Origin: Phytopseudomonas daroniae
Lineage (GTDB): Bacteria > Pseudomonadota > Gammaproteobacteria > Pseudomonadales > Pseudomonadaceae
DNA length: 64,000 nucleotides
Assembly (NCBI RefSeq): GCF_004327285.1
Contig: NZ_QJUI01000010.1
Location: 124,001-188,000 of the forward strand
Direction of reading: 5' to 3'
In this document: piece after piece, positions 34,408 to 43,742 of the stretch
Position numbering within the stretch: the stretch's first letter is position 1
Layout of the letters: every line of letters begins with the position of its first letter
Program-made: the position numbers and the translations under genes
Notes under the pieces: generated by a model
Database searches by the model: none
What the model was told of the DNA's origin: nothing
What the model saw: only the letters and a program-made list of their open reading frames with translations

Positions 34408-35237
34408 TCGGCAAACACCTGCAACGCGGATTGGAGGATTGACTGAGCCAAACTCTTCGGATCCGCATGCGAAGCTTTCTTCTCCTCCATGACGACCCGT
34501 ACTTCCGCCCAGACCCATTCCCTTATGTCAGCTCGGCGCTCTTGGATCAGTGCCGGGTCATGCACGAGTTTTTCGTAAGTCTGCCCGAGCTGCATATCGA
34601 TGCGCTGGCAGATTTGGATAGCGATTGTCAGCCCCATCACTTCAGCGATCTGCTCATCAGTGGGAGCCAAAATGTCTATATCCGGATGATTCTCGTAGAG
34701 CTTGGCTAACGCCTCTGCGCCGGCGTCACGCAACGAGTCCTCATCAATGCTGCCGGATCCGGAGAAAACCTCCTTAAGGACCTCAAGCGCCAAGTCAGAA
34801 GCGGAAAGATTGGTCGATCGGCAACGCGCTACCCAGTCCGTCACTCGCTGGTCAGTGCCATCGCGAGCAGCCATCAGAAACTGACCTAGGGCCCCGGCTC
34901 CTCTGGCGGTGCTTCGCATGGTCGAAGCAGCACGGCTTGCTCCCCCCATCCCCTTCGAGACCATGCTCCTAGTCGCGCCCCGAAGATCATCGCGACGGCC
35001 ATTTCCGAGGTACGAGCCCATTTGCGAGCGGGCAGGACCAAACCGGCGCCCCGGGGCTATAACATTCTCGGGGGTCGCTGGCGCTTCGCCGGCAGTAGCT
35101 CCCTCAGCTCCCCCCTGGTCAGAGCTAGATTCGGCTCCGCCTCCGATACTACTGGGGGCCGCTCCATCTGGAGAAAGCCATTCTGGATCAAAAGGAGAGC
35201 CTGCACGGCCGCCACTGCTGGATGTTGAAGTGCCCAT
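34404..35237 (-). CDS. qatB: QatB
   Basis: A 277-residue protein. The N-terminal 70 residues are low complexity, rich in Gly, Ser, Ala and Pro (starts MGTSTSSSGGRAGSPFDPEW), and likely disordered. The remainder is helical. This Gly/Ser-rich start with a PxW-type segment is typical of QatB, which sits between the KAP ATPase and the QueC-like protein in known Qat operons. It overlaps qatA by one base (TGATG) and qatC by 4 bases. Biochemical function is not known; a role as the target of QatC is plausible. Confidence 0.8.
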   Translation of the reverse strand: MGTSTSSSGGRAGSPFDPEWLSPDGAAPSSIGGGAESSSDQGGAEGATAGEAPATPENVIAPGRRFGPARSQMGSYLGNGRRDDLRGATRSMVSKGMGGASRAASTMRSTARGAGALGQFLMAARDGTDQRVTDWVARCRSTNLSASDLALEVLKEVFSGSGSIDEDSLRDAGAEALAKLYENHPDIDILAPTDEQIAEVMGLTIAIQICQRIDMQLGQTYEKLVHDPALIQERRADIREWVWAEVRVVMEEKKASHADPKSLAQSILQSALQVFAE

Positions 35238-37108
35238 CAGTGCTTCGCCCCTAGCTGCTCAATAGCCCTTTTAGTTGGACCAGATAGCTCGTTTAGGCCC
35301 TTCCAACGCTCCAAGACCTCGAGCGCCCATTTATGGGTACCTAGGGTTGGGATAAAGCCGGGGCCGATTAGTTTTAGAGGCGCTTGCTCCAACAGGCTGG
35401 CCGCCTTTTTCCCGAGCTGAGGGAATACCTTGCAGCACTCGACGAGCATCACTGTGTCTTCGTTACGCTTCCAATTGCGCACAGTGGCGCAGCTCTGCCA
35501 CGCCTTGATCATTGCCAGCTCAGTCTGATCAGGCCCAACTTTATTCATAAGATCCGTGAGGGATTGATGCCCGCTCCTTGCTGTCTTCAGCGCATCACGA
35601 AGCTTGCGTGAATCAGGCGTCATGTTGTCATCACCGAAGTCACGAGTACCTGAGTCGCGGCTCAGGTGCAGCAATGGGCGGAGATCTTCCGTGCCGAGTG
35701 CTGGAGGCAGTTGGAGCCACTGCCTAGTGAAGGGGTTGTCCTTAAAGGGGTCGGGCAATCCGGTTTGGCTAGCAGCCACGCCTTCCGCATCAGCAAGAAC
35801 CTGCACTCTACCGTCATTGTCTGAATGGACTTGGCCAGCAATCGCCTCTGCAAGCGATTCATCACAGCGCTCAAGAAGGTGCCATTTCGCCAATGCTGCG
35901 ATATCTAGCTTGATCCCCTGCGGCGCAGAAAGGGCCTCGCGCAGATAAACCGTGTTTAGGAAGCGCTTCATGAGTCGGGGATTGGCATTGACTGCTGACG
36001 AGCCATGGAGAAGTGATGCCAGTCCCTCTGCAAGATCCATCAAGCCTCGTAATGCTTCATTCGTTCCGACCAGCTCGTAGAGAAACTCTTGGTTAATCGT
36101 CTCGCCTTTCCAGCTGTTTCGCAGCCTATCGGGAATGAGTTTGAGCGCGCTTTCGAATTGAGCGCTGGTGAATGTGCCAGCTTTGGCCTCTCGCTCAAGC
36201 AGGAGTAGCACTAGGTAGGCTTTCGCCTCGTTGAGGCCAAGCCGTGGAACGTTCAGCGGAACCTGGATGAGCTTGTCAAAGTAGTTGGTTGCTACGTCGC
36301 TCGAAATGCCCGCTCCATCAAAATGGACTTTCACAGCGGCCTTGATGAAGTCGTTGTCGGCCGCAACAACGAATGCGCTACGGCGAATGAACAGCAGTAG
36401 GCGAATAGATTCGAGCGTTGAAATTGCGGTTTGTGGAAGGCATCGATCCAGGTCGTCGACAAAAATCACCAAGGTGATTTCGAGTTCGGCGAGAAGCTCT
36501 TCCAAGGTGTCTCGGAAGGCCTGGATGTGCGCCGGCATGGAGAAAGGTTCGCTTGGTTTCAGCAAACCATTGACCGCCGATGCAATGCCCTCAGCGTCTA
36601 CCGCTACCTCGCCCGGCTTTTCCGGAGAGGAGAAGAGGCCAGCAATTGTGTTGAACGTCTTGCCGAGGGCTCCGACCGGAATCCCAGTTGTTAATGTCAG
36701 TGCTGCCTCACCACTCAGCTGGGCAATCCTGAGCAGGTTGATGCGACGCCATAGCTCAGCGGCCTTATCCGCGATGGTCTGGTTCTCTTTGGCAAGCCGA
36801 ACAATCTCATCGCCGACGATCTGAAGCAGAGCACTGCGAGCAGACTCAAAATCTTGGTACAGCCAGGGATTGAAGGTGAGAACAACGAAGGTGTTACCTG
36901 GCTTGCCATCTTCGAAAGGCTTAGCTTCGCCGAGAGCCTCCAGTCGAGACGCAATCATCTTCACCAGCGACGACTTGCCAGCACCCCACCCCCCGGATAC
37001 ACCGATGGAAATGGGTTCGCCATCTGCTCGCGTCAGCATGCTCGCACATGCATCAGCCACTACACCGAAGTTCAGGTAATCAATTGCTGTCTCATTGTCA
37101 TGCCACAT
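35237..37108 (-). CDS. qatA: QatA, KAP-family P-loop NTPase
   Basis: A 623-residue protein. Start MWHDNETAIDYLNF is typical for KAP NTPases. Walker A GGWGAGKSS is at residues 39-47 and Walker B VIFVDDLDRC near residue 218. The helical region between the Walker motifs is characteristic of KAP proteins and may contact the membrane. It is the first gene of the four-gene Qat antiphage operon (A-B-C-D, each overlapping the next). The ATG at 37108 is preferred to GTG 37156 by family resemblance. No clear promoter is seen in the IS66 debris upstream. Confidence 0.85.
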   Translation of the reverse strand: MWHDNETAIDYLNFGVVADACASMLTRADGEPISIGVSGGWGAGKSSLVKMIASRLEALGEAKPFEDGKPGNTFVVLTFNPWLYQDFESARSALLQIVGDEIVRLAKENQTIADKAAELWRRINLLRIAQLSGEAALTLTTGIPVGALGKTFNTIAGLFSSPEKPGEVAVDAEGIASAVNGLLKPSEPFSMPAHIQAFRDTLEELLAELEITLVIFVDDLDRCLPQTAISTLESIRLLLFIRRSAFVVAADNDFIKAAVKVHFDGAGISSDVATNYFDKLIQVPLNVPRLGLNEAKAYLVLLLLEREAKAGTFTSAQFESALKLIPDRLRNSWKGETINQEFLYELVGTNEALRGLMDLAEGLASLLHGSSAVNANPRLMKRFLNTVYLREALSAPQGIKLDIAALAKWHLLERCDESLAEAIAGQVHSDNDGRVQVLADAEGVAASQTGLPDPFKDNPFTRQWLQLPPALGTEDLRPLLHLSRDSGTRDFGDDNMTPDSRKLRDALKTARSGHQSLTDLMNKVGPDQTELAMIKAWQSCATVRNWKRNEDTVMLVECCKVFPQLGKKAASLLEQAPLKLIGPGFIPTLGTHKWALEVLERWKGLNELSGPTKRAIEQLGAKH

Positions 37109-37299
37109 GGCTGAAATCCGTTTCAAAGATACGAGGGACGCGGCAACAATCACCACCGCGCCGCAGGACGAGCAGTGGATAGGCTAACCGGAGCAGTTTC
37201 AAATTGCCATCATGCATTTTAAGGGTAACGCCCCCCTTCAGCACCGCCCTTATCTCAAGGATCACCAGCGCGCTTCCTAATACCTTTCTCGGCGCTCAA

Positions 37300-37694
37300 G
37301 GCCGTGGCCTACGACTTCAGCCTCAGCCGTGCGAACGAGCGGGCATGCAAGTCACTTTCCTTGGCAACTGGAACGGCAAGTTGGTGTGTGACGACTTCGC
37401 CGGATACAAGGCCAGCTTCACCCAGGGCATTCTTGAAATCGGCTGCATGGCCCATGCCCGGCGCAAGTTCTTCGACCTGCATGCGGCCCAACAAGAGCGC
37501 GTTGGCCGAACACGCGCTGCAGGCTATATGAGATCGAACGGCAGGCCAACAGGAGCCTGATCCAGTCGGGCGGACTCAATGGGCAGGATCCGTATGCGTA
37601 TCTCAAGGATGTACTGACGCGTTTGCCAACGCGGAAGAACAGCGCCTTGGCTGAACTGCTGCCGCATAAATGGGCGCCTGCCGATAAGGGGTGA
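37300..37694 (+). pseudogene. IS66-family transposase remnant
   Basis: Frames together read FLGNWNGKLVCDDFAGYKA, EIGCMAHARRKFFDLHA and, after a junction, GLNGQDPYAYLKDVLTRLP and LAELLPHKWAPADKG. These are the catalytic-core and C-terminal parts of IS66 TnpC, joined by frameshifts and a large internal deletion, so the gene is dead. No inverted repeats could be defined. It marks past insertion beside the Qat operon and may have separated it from an original promoter. Confidence 0.8.
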
Positions 37695-37823
37695 TGGGCG
37701 GACGGTTACGGCTGATGCAGCACCATCTGCGATCAGGTGGTGGAGTGCTGCGACGTAGCTAGGACTATGGCACTCTCAGGCAACTACTGACGCACGAAGA
37801 CGGAGAAGCAGGCCAGCGAGGGC

Positions 37824-38669
37824 TCAAGCGTCTTCGTTATGCTTGACGCGATACTTGACGAAGGCGATGTACTTTGCAAAGCCAAAGTTGATGATCGGCT
37901 TGCGTGCTGAGCCGGCAAGCCATCCCATGGCGAGAAAATAGGCGCCCTCAAGCTGATCCAAACTGTTGAGACGGAACGCCTTCAGCATATCCGCCTCAAG
38001 GTGTTCATCTCTGACCAGTAGGCTTGGTTCGGTGCGGTAATCACCACAGTTGAGCCAAGTCTCCCCTTCCTTCCGGTTGACGTTGGTGACCAACCCCCAG
38101 AACAAGCGAACCGTCCCTAGGTCGATGTCAGCAAGCTGTCGCTGATGGGAGAGCAACTTACGGACTTCCCCTTCCAAAGCGACTCGACCGCCGTCAGTCG
38201 TGATCCGGATCGAAACATCATCCTCTGGGTAGTCGGGATTCTTGATCAGGCACGACAGGATCTGCCGGAGTGATTTGTTGATCGGGTAGTCTGCAGCGTT
38301 TGCGTATTTCCGCTGTAGCACGCCCCATGGAGAATCGACTGGCTGCCGCTCTCTGGGCTCTGGAACCAAGATTTCTTGGGGCTTACGCTTATCTAGGTCG
38401 ACATTGATGCACGTGGTGTCTGTACCTTCCTCTGGCTCAGCCCCTTCATCATCAACGACCAGTACCACCGTTTTGATCTGGCAACCCTCTAGGTGGTGTG
38501 CAGCGAAGCAAGCAACACGTTCCCGGCCACCGCTGAATGAACCTCTGACGAACCAGGCGCTGGCCTTGCACTCTGAGCACTCGATGTTACCCGCGTATTT
38601 CTCGACATCCTGCTGGTACTGAAACGGACTTATAGGGCCCAGATCCGTTCGGTAAGTGACAGACTGCAT
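37824..38669 (-). CDS. Unknown protein with a Cys/His-rich N-terminus
   Basis: A 281-residue protein. NIECSECKA and VACFAAHHLEGC near residues 30-65 give a C-x2-C...C-x3-HH-x3-C pattern that could bind zinc and recalls the N-terminal region of CoiA-like proteins. The middle is acidic (DDEGAEPEEGTD) and the rest has no recognised motif. It is transcribed away from the WYL-domain regulator gene 388 bases upstream, an arrangement typical of a regulator and its target. It points towards the Qat operon, separated by the IS66 remnant. Possibly a defence gene; function unknown. Confidence 0.6.
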   Translation of the reverse strand: MQSVTYRTDLGPISPFQYQQDVEKYAGNIECSECKASAWFVRGSFSGGRERVACFAAHHLEGCQIKTVVLVVDDEGAEPEEGTDTTCINVDLDKRKPQEILVPEPRERQPVDSPWGVLQRKYANAADYPINKSLRQILSCLIKNPDYPEDDVSIRITTDGGRVALEGEVRKLLSHQRQLADIDLGTVRLFWGLVTNVNRKEGETWLNCGDYRTEPSLLVRDEHLEADMLKAFRLNSLDQLEGAYFLAMGWLAGSARKPIINFGFAKYIAFVKYRVKHNEDA

Positions 38670-39057
38670 GGATTCTTCCGCCCCTACTGACCTTTAATTA
38701 GCTGATTTCAAAGCCAACCTATCTCGCGATATTCTGCCCAAGCCACATCAATCCTGAGGATGACAACTGGACAGCAAAATCAGATGGCATTGAGGTGCGT
38801 CTAAGAGCATACATTTCGTCCGAGCAAGGTGTTGTTAATCGTGTATGACGCACGACATCCGAAACACCAGATGCTCCCCCCTCTAGAGGCGAAAACACGA
38901 AGCTTTCTGCAAGAGACAGCACTGCCACCCTGGCTCTACGGAAATGAAGGCTGCGCAGCGACCTCACTTGAGCAACAGATCAACGATATGTAATCTCAAA
39001 AGACGCATCCAGAGTGTTTACATGTACAGGTAAATTTTTCGCGCAGGTGGAGTGGCT
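38670..39057. other. Divergent intergenic region of the WYL regulator
   Basis: No supported gene; an 82-codon minus frame lacks any support. It holds the candidate operator at 39017-39034 and should contain promoters for both flanking divergent genes. Confidence 0.45.
39017..39034. promoter_or_regulatory. Candidate operator of the WYL regulator
   Basis: Inverted repeat TTTAC-N8-GTAAA, with an inner palindrome TACATGTA, 24 bases before the regulator ATG. BrxR/CapW-type repressors bind such inverted repeats upstream of their own genes; binding here is inferred. Confidence 0.45.
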
Positions 39058-39933
39058 ATGAAACGCAAGCAATCGATCAAATCCGTGCGCTGGGACTTGG
39101 CGCTTCGCTACCGCCTGATCGAAACAGTAGCTTGGTGGGAGGGCCGCCTGACCACTAATCACTTGATGCAGAGCTTTGGAATCAGCCGCCAACAGGCCTC
39201 CAAGGACATCAATACCTACATCGCAGAGCATGCGCCGAAGAACCTGGAATATGACAAGCATTTGAAGGGGTATGTGCCCAGCAAACAGTTCAAACCGCTT
39301 TTCATCGACGACAGCGCTAGCGCCTATCTTCATCTGCTGAACCAGAATCACGAGCGCGCACCTCACATCGAGGGCCTGGCTCTCGCCTACACGCATACCG
39401 AGGTGCTGGGTGTACCGGATCGTTCGGTACGTCCTGAGGTTTTGCGGCCACTGCTCAAGGCCTGCCGAGATAACCTGCGCCTGGAGTGCGATTACGTTTC
39501 CTTTAGCACCCCTGAGGGCGAAACGCGCCTGATAGCTCCACATACACTGATCTACACAGGCATACGCTGGCACGTACGCGCCTACTGCGAGAAAAACCGT
39601 GACTACCGGGACTTTGTGCTCAGTCGCTTCAGGGACACTCCAGAACTGATGGACGACAGATCCGAGCAAGGCCGCGAACACGATAATGATTGGGAAACAC
39701 GGGTTTCAGTCATTATCACTCCAGACTCTAGGCTCGAACCACAGCAGCGCTCGATCATCGAAGCCGACTATGGAATGCAAGATGGGCAGCTCGTTATCGA
39801 GACCCGCGGCCCGCTGGTGCAATACGTGCTGCAGCGCTATCAGATAGACCCCACTAAGGTGCATACCAAGGCTATTGCTCAGCAGATCGTGGTAGGCAAT
39901 TTAGATGGATTGCGAGACTGGCTTTACCACTGA
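39058..39933 (+). CDS. WYL-domain transcriptional regulator, BrxR/CapW-like
   Basis: A 291-residue protein with an N-terminal winged helix-turn-helix (LTTNHLMQSFGISRQQASKDI), a central WYL domain (LECDYVSFSTPEGETRLIAPHTLIYTGIRWHVRAYCEKN) and a C-terminal dimerisation domain. This three-part architecture and length match BrxR/CapW repressors that control BREX, CBASS and other defence operons and sense a nucleic-acid or nucleotide signal through the WYL pocket. AGGTGGA six bases upstream supports ATG 39058 rather than GTG 39052. It faces away from the unknown gene at 37824, its likely target. Confidence 0.8.
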   Translation: MKRKQSIKSVRWDLALRYRLIETVAWWEGRLTTNHLMQSFGISRQQASKDINTYIAEHAPKNLEYDKHLKGYVPSKQFKPLFIDDSASAYLHLLNQNHERAPHIEGLALAYTHTEVLGVPDRSVRPEVLRPLLKACRDNLRLECDYVSFSTPEGETRLIAPHTLIYTGIRWHVRAYCEKNRDYRDFVLSRFRDTPELMDDRSEQGREHDNDWETRVSVIITPDSRLEPQQRSIIEADYGMQDGQLVIETRGPLVQYVLQRYQIDPTKVHTKAIAQQIVVGNLDGLRDWLYH

Positions 39934-40212
39934 TAAGGATCTGCCTCTCGCTGGATCTACCCCTCTCAAATCGAAGCCCTTCGTAGCGAATTCATCGACC
40001 CGAGGGGCGATAAACCCAATGAAATTAAAAGTTACGATGCTTGATCGCTTACTTGTACGCCTACTTGATCGGTAGCAGCACCTTCAAGCACCTAACTCGC
40101 CCAGGTTCACGTGATCCAACTCGATTCAAAAAATCTTCAGACCTGTATTACCTAAGGGAAGACGGGCAGCTATCGCCCTCTTCAGCCCTTCCCTACGTAT
40201 GGAGTCTGAACG
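39934..40212. other. Non-coding gap
   Basis: No gene supported; presumably the leader of the downstream recombination module, but no motif stands out. Confidence 0.3.
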
Positions 40213-40545
40213 ATGTCGATCCACTGTCCTTTCTGCAATTCCGAACGTGTCCGAACACGCAATATCGCCCGCAAGGTGGGCGGGGCTGCTGGCGCTGCGG
40301 GTGGTGCGGCGACGGGCGCTGCCAATGCGGTGGTTGGTGCACGCAGCGGTGCGGCCATAGGCGCCGTCGCCGGGCCGGTGGGTATCGCGCTGGGCGGTCT
40401 GGCGGGCGCCATTCTTGGCGGCTTGGCCGGGGGCGCCGTGGGCAGTCTGGCGGGTGCCCGGCTCGGTGAGGAGATCGATGCACGGGTGCTCGATAACTTC
40501 GAATGCCAGGCGTGCGGCCATGTGTTTTCCGATTCCGACAGCTGA
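40213..40545 (+). CDS. Zinc-ribbon protein with glycine-zipper segment
   Basis: A 110-residue protein. CPFCNSERVRTR at the N-terminus and CQACGHVF at the C-terminus form a split zinc-ribbon. Between them lies a long Gly/Ala-rich stretch with repeated GxxxG spacing that could insert in a membrane or oligomerise. Cysteine pairs at both ends of a glycine zipper make it unusual. It leads a co-directional run of genes with DUF932, exonuclease and RadC. Function unknown. Confidence 0.6.
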   Translation: MSIHCPFCNSERVRTRNIARKVGGAAGAAGGAATGAANAVVGARSGAAIGAVAGPVGIALGGLAGAILGGLAGGAVGSLAGARLGEEIDARVLDNFECQACGHVFSDSDS

Positions 40546-40650
40546 CGTCTGCTGTGACACGACGTACCCAGCGCCTTCCCTTTTACTCTGATTCTTGTGC
40601 TCGGTGCTGTTGAGCCGAGCGTGGCCAGCCTTGCTGGCAAGGAGACTCTG

Positions 40651-41619
40651 ATGGCTCATCTCATCGAGCAAATGGCTTATGTCGGTTCCACGCCCTGGCA
40701 TGGCCTCGGCAATCGACTCACACGAAAACAACCCCTCGAGACCTGGCAACGCGAAGCCGGTATGGACTGGCGGATTCTCGAAAGCCCTGTGCATTTCAAG
40801 TCGGACGCTATCGGGCATCTGGGCGCCATCCACTCGTTCCCCGAGCAGAAAGTTCTGTACCGCTCCGACACCAAGGCGCCGCTGTCGGTGGTCTCGCAGC
40901 GCTACCAGGTGGTGCAGCCTCATGACGTGCTGGAGTTCTACCGGGATCTGACCGAGGTCTCCGGCTACGAGCTGGAGACTGCGGGGGTACTCAAGGGCGG
41001 TCGTAAGTTCTGGGCCCTCGCGCGCACCGGGCAAGGTGCAGCGCTCAAAGGCAACGACCAGGTCAATGGCTACCTGCTACTGGCCACCTCCTGCGACGGC
41101 ACCCTGGCTACCACAGCGACGCCAACCACCGTGCGTGTGGTGTGTAACAATACCCTGACCATCGCCCTGGATGGCGCCAGCCGCGCGATCAAGGTGCCGC
41201 ACAACACTCGCTTCGATCCCCTGTCGGTGAAGAAGCAACTCGGCATCGCCGTCTCGCAATGGGACGATTTCATGTACCGCATGCGTGCGCTGGCCGAACG
41301 CAAGGTGCAGTGGCATGAGGCCCTGGGCTTCTTCATGAACGTGTTGTGCGAAACCTCGCCGACCGGCGCCCTGCCGGAAGTACTGCCGAACGAACGCGCC
41401 CTGCGCAAGGTGCAGGAACTGTACGAAGGCCGGGGTCGTGGCTCGAACCTGGAGTCGGCTCGTGGTACCGCCTGGGGACTGCTCAACGCCGTGACCGAGT
41501 TCGTCGACCACGAGCGGCGTGCACGCAGCACTGAATACCGCCTGGACTCGGCCTGGTTTGGCCAGGGTGCGCAGATCAAGCAACGCGCTCTGGACACCGC
41601 CCTGCAATTGGTCGCCTGA
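40651..41619 (+). CDS. DUF932 phage/plasmid-type protein
   Basis: A 322-residue protein with MAYVGSTPWHGLGNRL at the start and VCNNTLTIALDGASRAIKVPHN in the middle, matching the DUF932 (phage/plasmid-like, TIGR03299) family. These proteins are encoded on plasmids, ICEs and phages beside exonuclease genes and may act as single-strand annealing or replication helpers, which is unproven. ATG 40651 has AAGGAGA upstream; the longer frame from 40597 is rejected. A strong hairpin terminator follows the gene. Confidence 0.8.
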   Translation: MAHLIEQMAYVGSTPWHGLGNRLTRKQPLETWQREAGMDWRILESPVHFKSDAIGHLGAIHSFPEQKVLYRSDTKAPLSVVSQRYQVVQPHDVLEFYRDLTEVSGYELETAGVLKGGRKFWALARTGQGAALKGNDQVNGYLLLATSCDGTLATTATPTTVRVVCNNTLTIALDGASRAIKVPHNTRFDPLSVKKQLGIAVSQWDDFMYRMRALAERKVQWHEALGFFMNVLCETSPTGALPEVLPNERALRKVQELYEGRGRGSNLESARGTAWGLLNAVTEFVDHERRARSTEYRLDSAWFGQGAQIKQRALDTALQLVA

Positions 41620-41641
41620 CCTCTACCCTCCCCACCCCATA

Positions 41642-41675
41642 ACGCCCGATCAGCCTCGCCGCTGATCGGGCGTTT
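41642..41675 (+). terminator. Rho-independent terminator
   Basis: Perfect 13-bp stem ACGCCCGATCAGC / GCTGATCGGGCGT followed by TTTCTATTT, 23 bases after the DUF932 stop. It should limit read-through into the exonuclease gene, or act as an attenuator. Confidence 0.8.
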
Positions 41676-41685
41676 CTATTTCCGC

Positions 41686-42699
41686 ATGGTGAACACGATG
41701 AAAGCGACTGCGTTGAGCAGCACCGGCAAGACTCGCCCGGCGCTGCGCCTGATCAGTACTAAGGAACTGCCCCGCGAAGACTGGTTGGCGGTGCGCAAGC
41801 AGGGCATCGGCAGTTCTGATGCAGGCGCGGCCGTTGGCCTAAATCCCTATAAATCGCAGCTCGAACTATGGATGGAGAAAACCGGTCGCGACACCGCACT
41901 GCCGAAGGCCGATCCGCACGACGAGGAAAGCCCGATGTACTGGGGCAATGTGCTGGAACCGGTCGTGGCCTGGCACTACAGCAAGCGCACCGGCAACAAG
42001 GTGCGACGCATCAACGCCGTGCTGCAGCATCCAAATCCCGAGTTGCCCTGGATGCTGGCCAATATCGACCGCGAGGTGATCGGTGCCGAGGACGTGCAGA
42101 TCCTCGAATGCAAGACCGCCGGCCTGAACGGGGCACGCCTCTGGCAGGAAGGCGTGCCCGAGTACGTGCAATTGCAGGTGATGCACCAGCTCGCCGTCAC
42201 CGGCAAGCAGGCGGCAGACGTGGCGGTTCTGCTCGGCGGCCAGACGCTGGAGATCCATCGCATCGTTCGGGACGAGCAGATGATCGCCCGCCTGATCGAG
42301 CTGGAGCGCCGTTTCTGGCACTACGTCGAAACCGATACACCACCACCGGCTGATGGCAGTGCTTCTGCTGAATTGGCGCTGCGTTGCCTCTATCCCCAGG
42401 ACAGCGGCCAGACGCTAGACCTCAGCGGTAATGCTGGCCTGGCAGCAGCCTTCCTGGAATTGAAGGCGGTACGCCAGTCGATTGCCGAGAAAGAAAATCG
42501 CGAAGCCGAACTCAAGCAGCGCCTGCAGCAGGCCATGGGCGATGCCACTCGTGCGGCGTTCTCCGGCGGCAGCATCACCTGGAAGAAAGCCAAGGACAGC
42601 GTAACCCTCGATGTGGTGCGCCTACTCGAGGACAAGCCCTATCTCCAGGCGAAATACCCGCTGCTGAAACCCGGCTCACGCCGCTTCCTGATCAACTGA
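41686..42699 (+). CDS. YqaJ/lambda-exonuclease-type recombinase
   Basis: A 337-residue protein. GIGSSDAGAAVGLNPYKSQLELWMEKTGR begins the YqaJ domain, ESPMYWGNVLEPVVAWHY carries the conserved glutamate, and EVIGAEDVQILECKTAG contains the D...E-x-K of the PD-(D/E)xK nuclease core, followed by VQLQVMHQLAVTG. Such 5'-3' exonucleases prepare double-strand ends for single-strand annealing. The C-terminal 90 residues are helical. Start MVNTMKA (41686) or ATG 41698. It works plausibly with the DUF932 protein upstream and RDF-like protein downstream. Confidence 0.85.
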   Translation: MVNTMKATALSSTGKTRPALRLISTKELPREDWLAVRKQGIGSSDAGAAVGLNPYKSQLELWMEKTGRDTALPKADPHDEESPMYWGNVLEPVVAWHYSKRTGNKVRRINAVLQHPNPELPWMLANIDREVIGAEDVQILECKTAGLNGARLWQEGVPEYVQLQVMHQLAVTGKQAADVAVLLGGQTLEIHRIVRDEQMIARLIELERRFWHYVETDTPPPADGSASAELALRCLYPQDSGQTLDLSGNAGLAAAFLELKAVRQSIAEKENREAELKQRLQQAMGDATRAAFSGGSITWKKAKDSVTLDVVRLLEDKPYLQAKYPLLKPGSRRFLIN

Positions 42700-42780
42700 T
42701 TTCCCAATTCCCTCCCCCTTGGCCAGCACCCGCAGTTCGCACTGCTGGGCTGGCTTTTTTCGTTTCCAGGAGAACCACCA

Positions 42781-43724
42781 TGCTGAAAGGCCTGGCAATC
42801 ACCCCGCCCGTGCTGGGGCGCATCTCCATCGGCAGGGTCGTCGAGAAGAACGGCAAGCGCCTGCCGGAGAAAGACGACCAGTTCACCATCACCTCCCAGG
42901 TGCAGAGCAAGGATGGATGGCTGCTGCACCCGCTCAACGACGAGCTGCGCAAATCCCAGGGAGACAAGCTGCGCAGCATCCCGATTCGCCTGCTGTTCAA
43001 CGAACCGGAGCTGAACTTCCGCGCCGACTACACCCTGTTCGACCGGCAGACCGGGCGCCCGCTGTGTGTCGGCAACGGCGAGACCTGCAAGCGCCTGGGC
43101 AAGGACGGTATTCAGTCACTGCCCTGCCCCTCGCCGGATGCCTGCTCGCTGGCCAAGGGCAATGCCTGTAAACCCTACGGTCGGCTCAACGTCGTGATTG
43201 GCGACGACGATCCACTGGGCAGCTTCGTGTTCCGCACCACTGGCTTCAACAGCATCCGCACCCTGGCGGCACGCCTGCTGTACTACCGAGCCCTTTCCGG
43301 CAACCGGCTGGCCTGTCTGCCGCTGGAACTGCGCCTGCGCGGCAAGTCCACCCGGCAGAGCCACGGCACACCGATCTTCTACGTCGATATCACCTTCAGA
43401 AGTGGCATAGGCATGGAAGCGGCGTTGCTCGCCGCCAGGCAGCTCGATGAAGAACGGCAAGCCGCTGGTTTCGACCAGGTCGCGCTGGACGCCGCCGCAC
43501 GACAAGGACTCGGCAACGGCGCCTTCGAGGACAGCGTGGAAGACAGCGGCGCCATCACCGAAGAGTTCTTCCCGCCCCAGGACGATTCACCCCGCCAACC
43601 GGACACAGCGGCGACGGCCAGCCCCACCCTGGCCGCCAAGCTGGAAGCCCAGGCGCAGCGACACGCTACCCCGCCATCCTCCACCGAACGCAAACCCGCG
43701 CCCCAGCGCGCCAAACGCGCATGA
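42781..43724 (+). CDS. RDF-like / hydrolase-or-metal-binding family protein
   Basis: A 314-residue protein of the type often annotated hydrolase or metal-binding protein and related to phage recombination directionality factors. CVGNGETCKRL and CPSPDACSLAKGNACKPYGRLN form a cysteine-rich zinc-binding stretch near residues 98-140. The C-terminal 70 residues are low-complexity and Pro/Ala-rich. CAGGAGAACCACC precedes the ATG. It sits between the exonuclease and radC in a module common to integrative elements. A role in excision control or recombination is inferred. Confidence 0.65.
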
Positions 43725-43742
43725 CTCTCCAGGAGCCCTTCC

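Noticed and set aside
38719..38967. Minus-strand 82-codon frame in the regulator gap
   Set aside because: No start signal and implausible composition; lies in a regulatory region.
39058..39933. A BREX system accompanying the BrxR-like regulator
   Set aside because: No brxA/B/C, pglX or pglZ genes are present; only the regulator type is shared.
40597..40650. Longer start for the DUF932 gene
   Set aside because: ATG 40651 has a good ribosome binding site and the family start; the upstream codons are not conserved-looking.
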